DNA of 64,000 nucleotides. Origin: Chelonoidis abingdonii. Taxonomy: Eukaryota > Chordata > Testudines > Testudinidae. Position numbers and translations under genes: made by a program. Below are positions 44,132 through 54,198 of this stretch, in pieces (the stretch's first letter is position 1; every line of letters begins with the position of its first letter). Under the pieces are notes generated by a model, which did not search any database, was not told the origin of the DNA, and saw only the letters and a list, made by a program, of their open reading frames with translations. The stretch lies in the NCBI RefSeq assembly GCF_003597395.2, contig NC_133770.1, positions 294,586,023 through 294,650,022 of the forward strand, in the 5' to 3' direction.

Positions 44132-44226
44132 AAAAGCAGGAAAGAATCCTGTGGCACCTTATAGATTAACAGACGTTTTGGAGCATGAGCTTTCGTGGGT
44201 GAATACCCACTTCGTCAGATGCATGT
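44132..44226 (-). mobile_element. short Penelope-like insertion with the best hammerhead-like motif
   Basis: 95 bp between exact 8-bp duplications AGTCCCTT (44124-44131 and 44227-44234). The plus-strand left end reads AAAAGCAGGAAAGAATCC and the right end ACTTCGTCAGATGCATGT. The family also occurs at 10267, 38351 and in both arms at 52460-54186. No coding sequence. Confidence 0.8.
44181..44218 (-). ncRNA. hammerhead-ribozyme-like motif
   Basis: Read on the minus strand: CTGACGA (44212-44218) fits CUGANGA. Then comes one A, then a perfect 6-bp hairpin GTGGGT-ATTC-ACCCAC (44195-44210), GAAA (44191-44194), a mini stem GC-TCAT-GC (44183-44190) and TC (44181-44182) at the expected cleavage site. 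Departures from the canonical fold are the extra A between CUGANGA and stem II, and no convincing stem I. Published work reports hammerhead motifs in Penelope-like elements, which is why the class is proposed. Confidence 0.4.
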
Positions 44227-44234
44227 AGTCCCTT

Positions 44235-45090
44235 GCCACACTGAGTTCTCTACAAGGAGCTTACAGCTGGCTACAGTTTATAAACCCATCAACTGTAGCC
44301 AGCAGAAGCATCATTAATTTTCTGGTCTTTAAAACAGATAATGCAGCATGGCCAGCAAAACAAGACAGCCAGTGCCTGTCAGTTTGCTTTAGTTACATGA
44401 CAGTGGAAGCTGTGTCCAGATGGCTAAATCCACTCCAAGCCCGTGCTAGTGAAAGGGAACTGTCAAAGATGGGGTCCAAGCAGCAGTGAGCATGAGGTGA
44501 GTAGGCAGAGTATGTATGGTACACATCCCTGTGCTAGGAGACAACATGTGGTTAATACACCGGGATGTGAGATATCACCACAGAGGGATGTAGCTTCAGG
44601 GGAAACAAAAGGCAGACTCAAGGCAGCTGGGAGGCTGTGCTCATAGGGCCGCTGACTTAATAGCAAAAAGCAGAAGTAAATTTGACCCAAATGAAGAAAG
44701 CAACAAAAGCCACATTTGTTGTAGACCAGCACAAACCTCAGACTTGAGTCTGATGAGGCCTGGTTGGCATTAAATCTAATTCCCAGAGCTGTGGTAGCCT
44801 TTCATTGCTGTACTGATTCTCCCAGAATGCCTTGCTTTGGGGAAATCCATGCTGGCTCAGGTTGAACCAGCCCTGTACCCCAGGCGCTGCAGCCCTGGCA
44901 AAGGCTTTGCCTTAGCATCAGTGTTGGTAGGTGCCAGTTTTGCCACAGAGGCACAACACACAAGCAGCCAGCAGGAAAAGTTTGCATTTAAATACGTAAC
45001 AGCAGCTGGGATGTATTTGGTTGGATGGATGAAGGAGGCCCACAGCAGCTTTGCCTTCTGCCACACACAGAGCTGATTGAGAGCCCTCAT
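44235..45090. other. no recognised feature
   Basis: No gene or firm repeat. Overlapping short frames on both strands at 44802-45192 have no domain. Confidence 0.4.
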
Positions 45091-45094
45091 TATG

Positions 45095-45420
45095 GTACGT
45101 CTACACCACACACTAAGCTCAGCCTCTGACCCAGGTTCAATCCCAAGCCCTGCTTTCATCCACACACAAATCAGTCTGACTCGAGCCAGCAAGAACTCAC
45201 TATCCTCCTAGAGGGGATCGGTCAGACCCCGAGTCCTGCTAGGGCTTGGATGCAAGCCCTGTTGGTTTGCAGTGTGGACATGTTAACATGGCTGTAAGAC
45301 CCGGGTCCAGTAATGGTAAACCCAGGTTTGCAATGCGGTGTGGACGCTCAAGCATGGGCTTGGAAACACCAAGCCCACAAGCCTATGTCCCACAGACCTG
45401 GGCTTAATGTGCATTGGAGA
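45095..45420. mobile_element. candidate MITE
   Basis: Begins GGTACGTCTACACCACAC. The interior has inverted words, for example GGGCTTGGATGCAAGCCC and GGGCTTGGAAACACCAAGCC. The right terminus is not clear. Confidence 0.45.
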
Positions 45421-45424
45421 TGGA

Positions 45425-45660
45425 CCCTTTAGGTCCACTGGTTAGGGCATGACGCTGGAGGTTGCTGGAACCACATTCAAGTCCTCACTGTGTGACGTTG
45501 GGAAAGCCACTTAACCTGCTGGTACTCCAATGCCTCCCTGCTACGATGGTTTTAACTGTACTTTCTAACCTCACGGGGTGTTGTGAGGATAAACGCCTTA
45601 ATGATGATGAGGTGCTCAGACACTGAGGAGGTGGGGGCCATATGAAATATATAGTTCATC
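45425..45660 (+). mobile_element. CORE/MIR-type SINE
   Basis: TCCACTGGTTAGGGCATGAC head, GAACCACATTCAAGTCCTCA (B-box region), GACGTTGGGAAAGCCACTTA core, then a GTGTTGTGAGGATAAACGCC tail. Confidence 0.7.
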
Positions 45661-47618
45661 TCAGTCTTGTTGGGCTTGCATCTCAGCCAGCTGGCTACCA
45701 TCCATCCCCTGTCTGGATGGAGAAGCTTTTTCCTGCTTCGCTTCCTCTGACAGCACCACAGTGCCCTCCGCTAACCCTATAAATATGTAAAACAAACAGA
45801 ACTCTTGCACGGTGTTCATGCCAACATTGATGGCTCTTGTAAGCAATAATCAGAACAAGTGAGGAGGAAAAGAGCCCTCCTAACTGATGACAGGAACACC
45901 CGCCGTGGAGAGGGATAAGCTGGCAGGACCATGATCTAATTTAATTTGGCTGAAGAAGATCCTATCAAATAAAAATGTATCTGAATTGGTTTGGAGACAA
46001 ACTCAGACTCAGGCAGTTATTGTCTTTGGCGAGTTCAGCAGCATGTATAGTATCTAACACAGCACGCATTTATTGGTGCATCCTGGAGAATAAATGAGAT
46101 ATGATATGGCTGGGAACCCAAAAAGAAGTTACATGCCCTGTGATGCACCATCAAACCCGAAGTTAAGAATGGGTCTCCTTTTATTTAATTTTTTATTGTA
46201 ATATGGAAGCTTTAACCTGAAACAGACGTATTTAAATACTGCTGAAATTACTCTAGTTGTGCCAGAAGGTTTTTCATCTCCTACATTTCTTTATGTCCTT
46301 ATATTTTTTCCCACTTTATGGGGCATGCTTAGCTAATGTGACCTCCAGCTGTTTAATATAACGTTAGCTAAAGGTAAAATTTATTCCATGTGTCACACTC
46401 CATCTGGTGCATTCAGCCCAAGGAAAGTTTTAAAAAAGGCATTTGGGAGCTCATGTAGTGAGTTTACTGTAAGTATTTACTGGTTCTTATCTAGTACCTA
46501 GCAAAATCTAAACCACAATGCACCAGATTCTTATCTCGGGCACACTGGGGTATATTGGCAGATAGAGCACTTCCTATTTTTAAGGTTTCCCAACACTTCC
46601 CATCATGGGAAATGCGTAATGGAGGCTGGGAGAGGCTAAGCCTCCCCAAACTTCCACTAGTCTCCCCAGGGCTCAGAGCGTCTCCAGCTGGCCAGGGCTG
46701 GCAGGCTGGGCTCTAGGCTGCTCAGCCGCGCTAGCCGGGCCCCTCTGGCCATGGTGGGGGATTCGGAGTGCCTCTAGTCCCAGTGGGTGAGAGTGGGAGA
46801 GGCGGAAGAGTAGGGATGGGGCCTCAGGCAGAAGGAGTGGGGTACGGGCAGGGCCTGGGGTGGCAGGGGTGGGGCAACTAGCTAGTCTCCCCAAACAGGG
46901 GTTCACATGCTGCTCATGCTTCTCACTATAAAATCCTGCTTTGAGATGTTGTAACTTTGCTAAACTGTTTGGGGCTGAAATTTTCCAAGTCAGGTGTCTG
47001 TCTCCGGTTGACTTTGTTTTAAATTCATCCAAAATGGCTCAGCTGTTTCCCAGAACAAGGCAAGGGGAAAATACGTTGTTTCACCTATATTAAAAAATTC
47101 TGGTAAGCCTTTTGTTTGTTTGTTTGTTTTTGAGAACCTTTAGCAGCCTTGTGCTTTGGCACAGACTTAACATTTGGCAAGGAGGTGGCCTTTGGATCAT
47201 GGATGTGCCTTGTGAAAATGCACACAAATTTGGCCTAGTCATAAGCCTTAAAAAACTGTCGTTCGTACATGCTTGGTAGAGAGAACTTAATTTTAGCTGC
47301 TAATTTCCTCTGAGTATGCTCCAGTCTGGGGCTGGGCAGGACTTTTCCTGCACGTGACCTCCTGAATGGCAGATCACTAAACACTAACCCTCCCCAAACC
47401 CAACAAGTAAAATTAGACCAAAGTATTGCAGCTCTCTGCAGTCATGGCAGTGCCTGTCACTGCTGTGCCATAAGCTTCTCTAATAAGCCTGCTGACAAGG
47501 GCGTCAAATCGGTGCCCCTAACAATGGCAGCAAAGACACAAGTTCGGAGACACCTGAACCTGCCTTCTCAATGCAGCAGCAGAACTGTCCATGCCCCAGC
47601 CACAGGACTCTATAAGGG
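45661..47618. other. no recognised feature
   Basis: About 2 kb without genes. A GC-rich patch at 46660-46880 and TTTG repeats at 47107-47131. The AT-rich part 45930-46100 shows no repeat. Confidence 0.4.
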
Positions 47619-47623
47619 GGAAC

Positions 47624-48364
47624 TGTCATAAACAGATAGTTAAGGGTTAATGTCTCTTTTACCTGTAAAGGGTTAACAAACAGGAAACCAAACACCTGAC
47701 CAGGGGACAAGATACTTTCAAATCTGGGTAGAGGGAAGCCTTTGTTTGTAGTTGTGGGTTTTTGCTTTGTGCTTTCTAGGCTCTGAGGGTGACCACACGT
47801 CTCTCCAGGCTCTCTAATCTTCTGTTTCCAATTTGTAAGTACAAAGGTAGAAAGACAGTATAGTCTTTTTATTTGGTTTTCTTTATGTGCAAATGTGTAG
47901 TTTGCTGGAAATATTTTAAATTGTATTTTTTCTGGATAAGGCTGTTTATCCATTTTTTATAAGCTAAAAGACCCTGTAATATTTCATCTTGATTACAGAG
48001 ACAATTTTTATGTTTTTCCTTCTTTTATTAAAGTTTTCCTCTTTTTTAAAATCTAATTGATCTTTTGGTTATCTTGTATAAGACTCCAGGGAAGGGAGTC
48101 TGCACTCACCAGGGAATTTGTGGGAGAAAGGAAAGGAGGGGGAAGGGAATGGTTTATTCCCCTTTGTTGTGAGACTCAGGGAATCTGGGTCTTGGGGGTC
48201 TCCAGGGAAGGTTTTGGGGAGACCAGAGCTTATCAGGGGCTCTACCCTAAGTCCTGATTGGTGGCAGCACTACAGGATCTAAGCTGGTAATTAAGCTTAG
48301 AGGATTTATGCTGGTACCCATATTTTGGACGCTAAGGTTCAGATTTGGGAATTATACCATGACA
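47624..48364 (+). mobile_element. solo LTR, copy 4
   Basis: TGTCATAAACAGATAGTTAA at the start, ATTATACCATGACA at the end. It has perfect TG...CA ends and an exact 5-bp duplication GGAAC (47619-47623, 48365-48369). ACAAGATACTTTCAAATCTG links it to copy 1. Shortest copy of the family (741 bp). Confidence 0.9.
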
Positions 48365-48369
48365 GGAAC

Positions 48370-48734
48370 TCACAGGGAGACATGGATGAAATCATTTCTC
48401 TAGAATCATTGACTCCAATGCAATGGCTGATAGGACTGCTTGGACAATTTATGTTGAAACTTCTTTTTGGACAGAAAATGGGGTTTTTGGCTGTGTGAAC
48501 ATTTTCCCAGACAGTGTCTGCTTTCCTTGAAATGCTTTTATTTTGCTGTCAGAAACTGAATTTTTGGGGGGCACAAACTGAAATTGCTTTTGTTTTCATC
48601 TGAAAAATTATACATTTGCAGCAGCTGTGGACCAAAAAAAGGGTTTTGGTTTTCAGAAGTTTTCAGCCGAAAAACGTTTTTTTCAAACAAAAAGTCAACA
48701 TTTTCCACGAGAATCCCCTCCCCCATTTTCTGGC
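48370..48734. other. A/T-rich old repeat trace
   Basis: TTTTGGTTTTCAGAAG and CCGAAAAACGTTTTTTTC resemble A/T-rich sequences near 26530 and 58600. Class unknown. Confidence 0.35.
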
Positions 48735-48835
48735 CAGCGTTAGGAGCTACTACTGGTTATTTTCAGAGACAGGATGCTGGGTTAGATGGACCATTGGTCT
48801 GATCCAGTTTGACAATGGCTATGTTCCTACAATTA
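48735..48835 (+). mobile_element. CR1-type 3' end fragment
   Basis: AGACAGGATGCTGGGTTAGA, then GGACCATTGGTCTGATCCAG, then a short repeated TATGTTCCTAC tail; same family as 2035-2180. Confidence 0.7.
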
Positions 48836-49100
48836 GAGATTTGCACATATATCCTCAGTGGGTAATCTCTCATCCCCATGAAATCACAGTGATGTGACAC
48901 TCAGTGAATTAGGGTGCTTTGAGATCCGCAGCTGGACAAGTGATTATTTCCTTATTATGTTTGCTTTTCCCATGTAAAGGCTGGCAGTAGGACTGGCCAG
49001 GAAAAAAGAATTCTGTTTCACAGAAAAACAAAAAAAACAAGTTTTTTTTTTGGTCCCGCATCAGAGTGAAAATGAAACCTTTCCAAAATGTCCACAAAAA

Positions 49101-49102
<2 letters not shown>

Positions 49103-49132
<30 letters not shown>
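49103..49132. repeat. GA microsatellite
   Basis: About 15 AG units. Confidence 0.95.
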
Positions 49133-49134
<2 letters not shown>

Positions 49135-49135
<1 letters not shown>

Positions 49136-49245
49136 GACCCAGCTTATCTAGTAACCAGGCCCTACTCTGGCTGAATCAGAAGAGGGTCTTTAACCTGACA
49201 CACAGCCCAGATCAGTGCCCTAACCAGTGGACTATAAAGTCGCTG
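49135..49245 (-). mobile_element. SINE head fragment
   Basis: On the minus strand CCACTGGTTAGGGCACTGAT is A-box-like and lies about 30-40 bases from a GGTTAAAGACCC B-box-like word. Confidence 0.5.
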
Positions 49246-49794
49246 GTGCTCTTTATCCCTATGAATATTTGATTACTTATTGTCACTGTGCCTCCATGGG
49301 TCACAACTGAGAGTATCAAATTCAGGACAAGTTACTGGAAAAAACATCAGACACATCCTAACACTGGTGGGTAACATTCTTCCATGAGATGTACCAAACT
49401 GGCAACAAAAGTAAACTTCTGCCTCACTGCCTTGGCCAGAAGTCAAAAATGCAGCCTCCTTAAGTATTCCAGTCCTGGATTCAACAACCAGACACTATAA
49501 ATGGGAAAGCTGCGGGTGATGCACAGAGCTGTCAGCTGACATCAGAGAATGCTAACAAATCTTTATGAATTTAGAATATCCGTTTCTTGTTCCATTAGGG
49601 GACAATTTAAAGATTTCTGGATTACACTGAGACTAGTGTCTGGATCCTGCTGACACCCATCTCCCTGTATGTGGCAGACGACCATACATAAAAAAATTAA
49701 CAGCTTAATGCCAGCACTTTCAGTGCCAGCCACTGTTGGGAGCAGATCTTACCCACAGGAAAATTAGAAGTTAGAAAGGTAATCTTCTGCACAT
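49246..49794. other. no recognised feature
   Basis: No gene or repeat recognised. Confidence 0.4.
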
Positions 49795-50040
49795 AAGAAC
49801 ATAAAAATGGTCATACTGGGTCAGACCAAAGGTCCATCTAGCCCAGCATCCTGTGTTCCGACAGTGGCCAATGCCTGGTGTCCCAGAGAGAATGAACAGA
49901 ATCGATAATCATCACGTGATCCATCCCCTGTCGCCCATTCCCAGTTTCTGGCAAACAGAGGCTAGGGACACCATCCCTGCCCGTCCTGACTAATAGCCAT
50001 TGATGGACCTGTCCTCCATGATTCTGTGATTAAATCCAGA
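49795..50040 (-). mobile_element. CR1-type LINE 3' end
   Basis: Plus strand begins ACATAAGAACATAAAAATGG, then GGGTCAGACCAAAGGTCC and CAGCATCCTGTGTTCCGAC, the reverse of 2035-2180 and longer (to GATTCTGTG). A 3' UTR copy with no coding part. Confidence 0.8.
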
Positions 50041-50109
50041 ATCAGAGACTCTAGCAATAGAATAGAGCCACAGGCCTTAGATTGCCCAATGTATATTATT
50101 TGTTAATTA

Positions 50110-50297
50110 CACCTCTACCCTGATATAATGTGACCCGATATAACACGAATTCGTATATAATGCGATAAAGCAGCGCTCTAGGGAGGTGGGGCTGCGTGCT
50201 CTGGCGGATCAAAGCAAGTTTGATATAACACAGTTTCACCTATAACGTGGTAAGATTCTTTGGCTCCCAAGGACAGTCTTATATCGGAATATAGGTG
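50110..50297. mobile_element. mariner-type MITE, 188 bp
   Basis: Left end CACCTCTACCCTGATATAAT and right end TTATATCGGAATATAGGTG are inverted. TA lies on both sides (50108-50109, 50298-50299). GATATAAC words recur in the interior. Confidence 0.8.
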
Positions 50298-50299
50298 TA

Positions 50300-51919
50300 T
50301 TACTATTGTTAGCTAAACACCGTTCGTGTGCTCAGTTCTGTGCAAAAGGCTGATCCTGAAAGACCCCTCTGTTCAGGAAGGGTGCTTGAAGTCAATGGGA
50401 ATTCAGCATGCCCTTAAGTGGCGTCCCGAATTGGGGGCACAATTAATAGATTCATAGATTTTATATCGAATTCACCCAGTGCCTAAAAGTAAGCACCTAC
50501 TCCAGTGCTCTCCTGAATAGGGATGCTTTCCTGAACCAGGTCGCTATGAAGCACTGAGAGCAAATAGAAAATGGATTTGTCAACTATAATCATTGACCTA
50601 ATCCCATATTGGAAAAAGAAAATACTGTGGTTAGTTGTCTGTGGACAGGGCGGTGTATAGTTCCTAGGTACTTTCGTTCTGTAAATCAAGAGAAAATACA
50701 TAGTAGCAATGCTAGACGGTCTGTAATAGATAATGTTAAACTATATGCAGCTGTGGAATACACTTTTGACTGACGACCCCTTACATGGCACTAGATAGCT
50801 CCCGTAACTTGTGCTCAGCTTAAGCCTCTTGTGATTAACTTGGGTAAATTACCAGCTAGAAGTAATTTCTAATTTTAAATTAGTACAAGGCTCCAGACAT
50901 TTCTCTGGTGGGATTGTTCCAGGGGCTGGTTCATTGCCATCATCCACACATCGAAATAAGTAGACTGCTTGGGTCAAACTCCATCCATCAGTACCTGTGC
51001 AGCTGTTCTCTTGGAAGCCAAGAACAAGACAGGAAAGAGGGGGGAAGGACACTAAGTTAATCAACAAGGTTGTTTTGTTTTAAGGCTGTTGTTTCTTTCT
51101 TTCTTTTTTTTTTGCCATGATGCGAAGAGCTGAGAATAATCGAGTGTGAATGTTCTAATTACAAACTCGCCTGGACTGGAGAAAGTGATTACAAGGTGCA
51201 CGAGCAGAGGAAGCTGCATGGAAGATTTAACAGAATTCAATGTGCTTACGTTGGATAAACTCTCTGGTAATTGTCATTTTTTTAACTGAATATGTAGCAG
51301 GACAACTTTAAAGAAAAAGACTAAAAAAAAAAAAGATGGAAACAAACAAACAGTCCCCCAAGCACACATGGGATTTGTGTCTATCTAATCCACTGGGTCT
51401 CTATACTAAGCTTCCTTTTTCTATCCTGTATTCACCTTCCGTCTAACCAAGATTTAATTGGAACAATACGGAAAGGACCACCCCTAACACCTGTTTGCAA
51501 CCTCCGGGTCGAGAACCCATGCTCTAATCTATTTATATTGCACTCATTACCATGGTATCGGCACAATTACCACCACTGCTGCTTTTGAAATCTGTCCACC
51601 CCATTGTACGAAGGGAAGAGAGAATGACAGTGACACAGGAGAGTGGCAAAGAGCAGAGCCTAAAATAAGAAGAGATGGAAAAAGAAATGCTGCAAGATGC
51701 TGCAAGCCCAGTTCGATAAGGGGACAAGACCTGGGGCCAGGTCAGCTAAACAATTTGTCACCATCATCTCCTCCAACGAAGATCAATTACTGACTGTGTG
51801 TCAACCTCTCTCCAGACCTTAACAGATGCTTGTGCCCCAGGCTCACACCCAAATCTGCTTTAATGTGAATGAACAAAACAATCTCAATTTTAATAAATAA
51901 ACAGCATGCCCATTAGAGA
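50300..51919. other. no gene recognised
   Basis: A short CR1-like tip at 50447-50480 (GATTCATAGATTTTATATCG). 51060-51320 is AT-rich unique sequence without repeats. Confidence 0.4.
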
Positions 51920-52170
51920 AAAGGCTAGCATTGTAGTTAAGGCCCTGGTTTGAAAGGTGGGAGACCCAACGTCAATTCCTGGCTCTGCCACAGACTTCCT
52001 GTATGATCTTAGGCATGTCATTTAATCTTTCGTGGTCTCAGTTCCCTTCTGTAAAATGGGGATAATACAGCTTCCTTTATCTGTCTTGTCTACTTAGATT
52101 GCAAGCTCTTCAGGACAGGAGCCTGTTCTCTTTCTATGTGTTTATACAATACCTAGCACAAAGGAGCCCT
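51920..52170 (+). mobile_element. CORE/MIR-type SINE, near full length
   Basis: GTAGTTAAGGCCCTGG head, CAATTCCTGGCTCTGCCAC, AGGCATGTCATTTAATCTTT, TAAAATGGGGATAATACAG and a CAATACCTAGCACAAAGG tail in order. Confidence 0.75.
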
Positions 52171-52204
52171 CACCTTGGTTGAAGAAAAACTATTTTTACA
52201 AATC

Positions 52205-52447
52205 ATGAATAATAAAGTCCCTGAAAAGCAAGAAATTCATAGAAGACATCCTGTCTGACTTGGTAGTCTGCAGAACTTCATCCAGCAATGCGTGCATCCA
52301 GTCCAATAATTGTGGATTGAGTTAGAGTATACATTTTAGAAAGATATCTGGTTTCGGTTAAAAGATGTCATGTGATGGAGAATCAATCACATCCTTAGCT
52401 AAGCTGTTTTGGAGGCTAATTACCCTGTTCTCGGGGTCTCTTCTCTC
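52205..52447 (-). mobile_element. CR1 3' fragment, interrupted on the right
   Basis: GATGGAGAATCAATCACATC and CTAATTACCCTGTTC words follow the CR1 order on the minus strand. The copy seems to continue briefly after 54199, beyond the Penelope-like insertion. Confidence 0.65.
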
Positions 52448-52459
52448 CATTTTGTCCTG

Positions 52460-54186
52460 TAAAAGCAGCAGAGAATCCTGTGGCACCTTATAGACTAACA
52501 GACATTTTGGAGCATGAGCTTTCGTGGGTGATTACCCACTTCGTCGGATGCATGTAGTGGAAATTTCCAGGGGCAGGCTATACTATATGCTAGCAGCAAG
52601 CTAGAGATAACGAGGTTAGTTCAATCAGGGAGGGTGAGGCCACTGGTTCTCAAGCAGTTGAAGGTGTGAAAACCAAGAGAGGGAGCAAACTGTTCTGTAG
52701 TTGGCAAGCCATTCAAGTCTTTGTTCAAACCTGAAGCTGAAGGTGTCATAATTGCTAGATGAACTGAAAGCTCAGCAGTTCTCTTGAAGTCTGGTCCTGA
52801 GAGATTTTTGGCAGCCAGAATGGCACCTTAAGGTCTGCTATAGTGTGGCCAGGGAGGTTGCAAGTGCTCTTCGTAGCTCTACTCAGAATTTGAACCTTAG
52901 CGTTCATAACTAAGAGCTAGCATGAACCTCCCTCAAGCTTATTACCAGCTATGGATCTGATCTCACTGCCACCAATCAGGATTCTATACCTGATAAAACT
53001 CTCTGGTCCCCCAACCTTTCCCTGGGGGGGACCCCAAGACCCAGCGTGCCCTGAGCCTCCAACAAGGAAATAACTCACTTCCCTTCCTGCTCTTCTCTTC
53101 TCCCAGATTTTCCCGCCTGGGGATCACTAGGTAGATTTCCCTGCTTCAATCCCTTGAAACACAAAACAGAGAGGACGATTACCTTCCCCTCCTCTTCCTC
53201 CCCCTCCCAGTCTTTTCCTGGAGAGAACAGTACTCCTGACACAGAGATTCCTATCCCCTGCCTTAACTAGGAAAAGAAATCACAACAAGTTTAAAAAGAA
53301 AGCTTATATTAAAAAGAAAGAAAAACACATAAGAATATAAACCTGCATCAGATGACAAATACAGGACTATTGCTTATAAGAAAATATGAATAAACAGTCT
53401 GATTCAAAAAGATATCCAATTTGAAAACATTCCAGCAAGTTAGACACATGTAAATACACCCAAACAAGTAAAAGCCTATATGTGTTTTCAAACTGTACTT
53501 ACAAGTTGAAACAGAAGATAGAGACAAAGAAAGAACCTTCCATAGCTGAGAGACTCAAAAAGACCCAAAGTCCAAAATTTCCCTCCCTGACTTTGAAAAA
53601 TCCAGTTCCTGATTGGTCCTCTGGTCAGGTGTTTGGTTCCCTTTGTAACCCTTACAGTAAAGAAACATTACCCCGTAGCCTTATCTATTTAAATGACAGC
53701 CTCTCTACAGATTTTGTATTTGCCATCCTAATATCTGATATAGTCAACCTCCCGGCCACAACTATAGCAGACCTTAAGGTGGCCATCCTGCAGCAAAAAA
53801 AACTTCAGGACCAGACTTCAAAGAGAACTCGCTGAGCTCAGTTCATCTGCACAAATTGACACCAGAACTCCAAGGGTGAACAAAGACTTGTGAATGGCTT
53901 GCTAACTTACAGAACCAGTTTCCTCTCATTGGTTTTCACACCTCCAACTGCTAGAACAGGGCCTCACCCTCCCTATTGAACTATAACCTCATATCTCTAC
54001 TGCTTGCTTAGCAAGTATATTATATAACCCTGCCCCTGGAAACTGCTTACCACCACAGGCATCGACAAGTGGTAACCACCCACGAAAGTTCATTGCTCCA
54101 AAATGTCTGTTAGTCTATAAGGTGCCACAGGATTCTCTGCTGCTTTTACAGAGCCAGACTAACACGGCTACCCCTCTGATACTTGA
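52460..54186. mobile_element. palindromic Penelope-like element with an LTR inside
   Basis: The left arm (52460-52870) starts TAAAAGCAGCAGAGAATCC. The right arm (53699 to about 54186) carries its reverse complement, ATTCTCTGCTGCTTTTACAG, and then runs about 40 bases further to GGCTACCCCTCTG. Arm-to-arm matches include CTTGAAGTCTGGTCCTGAG against CAGGACCAGACTTCAAAG and CCTTAAGGTCTGCTATAGTG against ACTATAGCAGACCTTAAGG. The whole is flanked by a 12-bp duplication CATTTTGTCCTG (52448-52459 and 54187-54198). Each arm has a hammerhead-like motif near its outer end, in opposite orientation (52511-52547 minus, about 54062-54099 plus, both altered). Neither arm has coding sequence. Confidence 0.75.
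52871..53698 (-). mobile_element. solo LTR, copy 5, inside the palindrome
   Basis: Minus-strand member of the LTR family. The plus strand ends TTATCTATTTAAATGACA at 53698, the reverse of the LTR start. It contains CTTATTACCAGCTATGGATC and CAGTTCCTGATTGGTCC. The left boundary is approximate. Flanks GCTCT (left) and GCCTC (right) may be a worn duplication. Confidence 0.8.
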
Positions 54187-54198
54187 CATTTTGTCCTG

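Noticed and set aside
46673..47032. 119-residue minus-strand frame, proline/alanine-rich
   Set aside because: Local GC-rich patch; no domain, no splice or start context.
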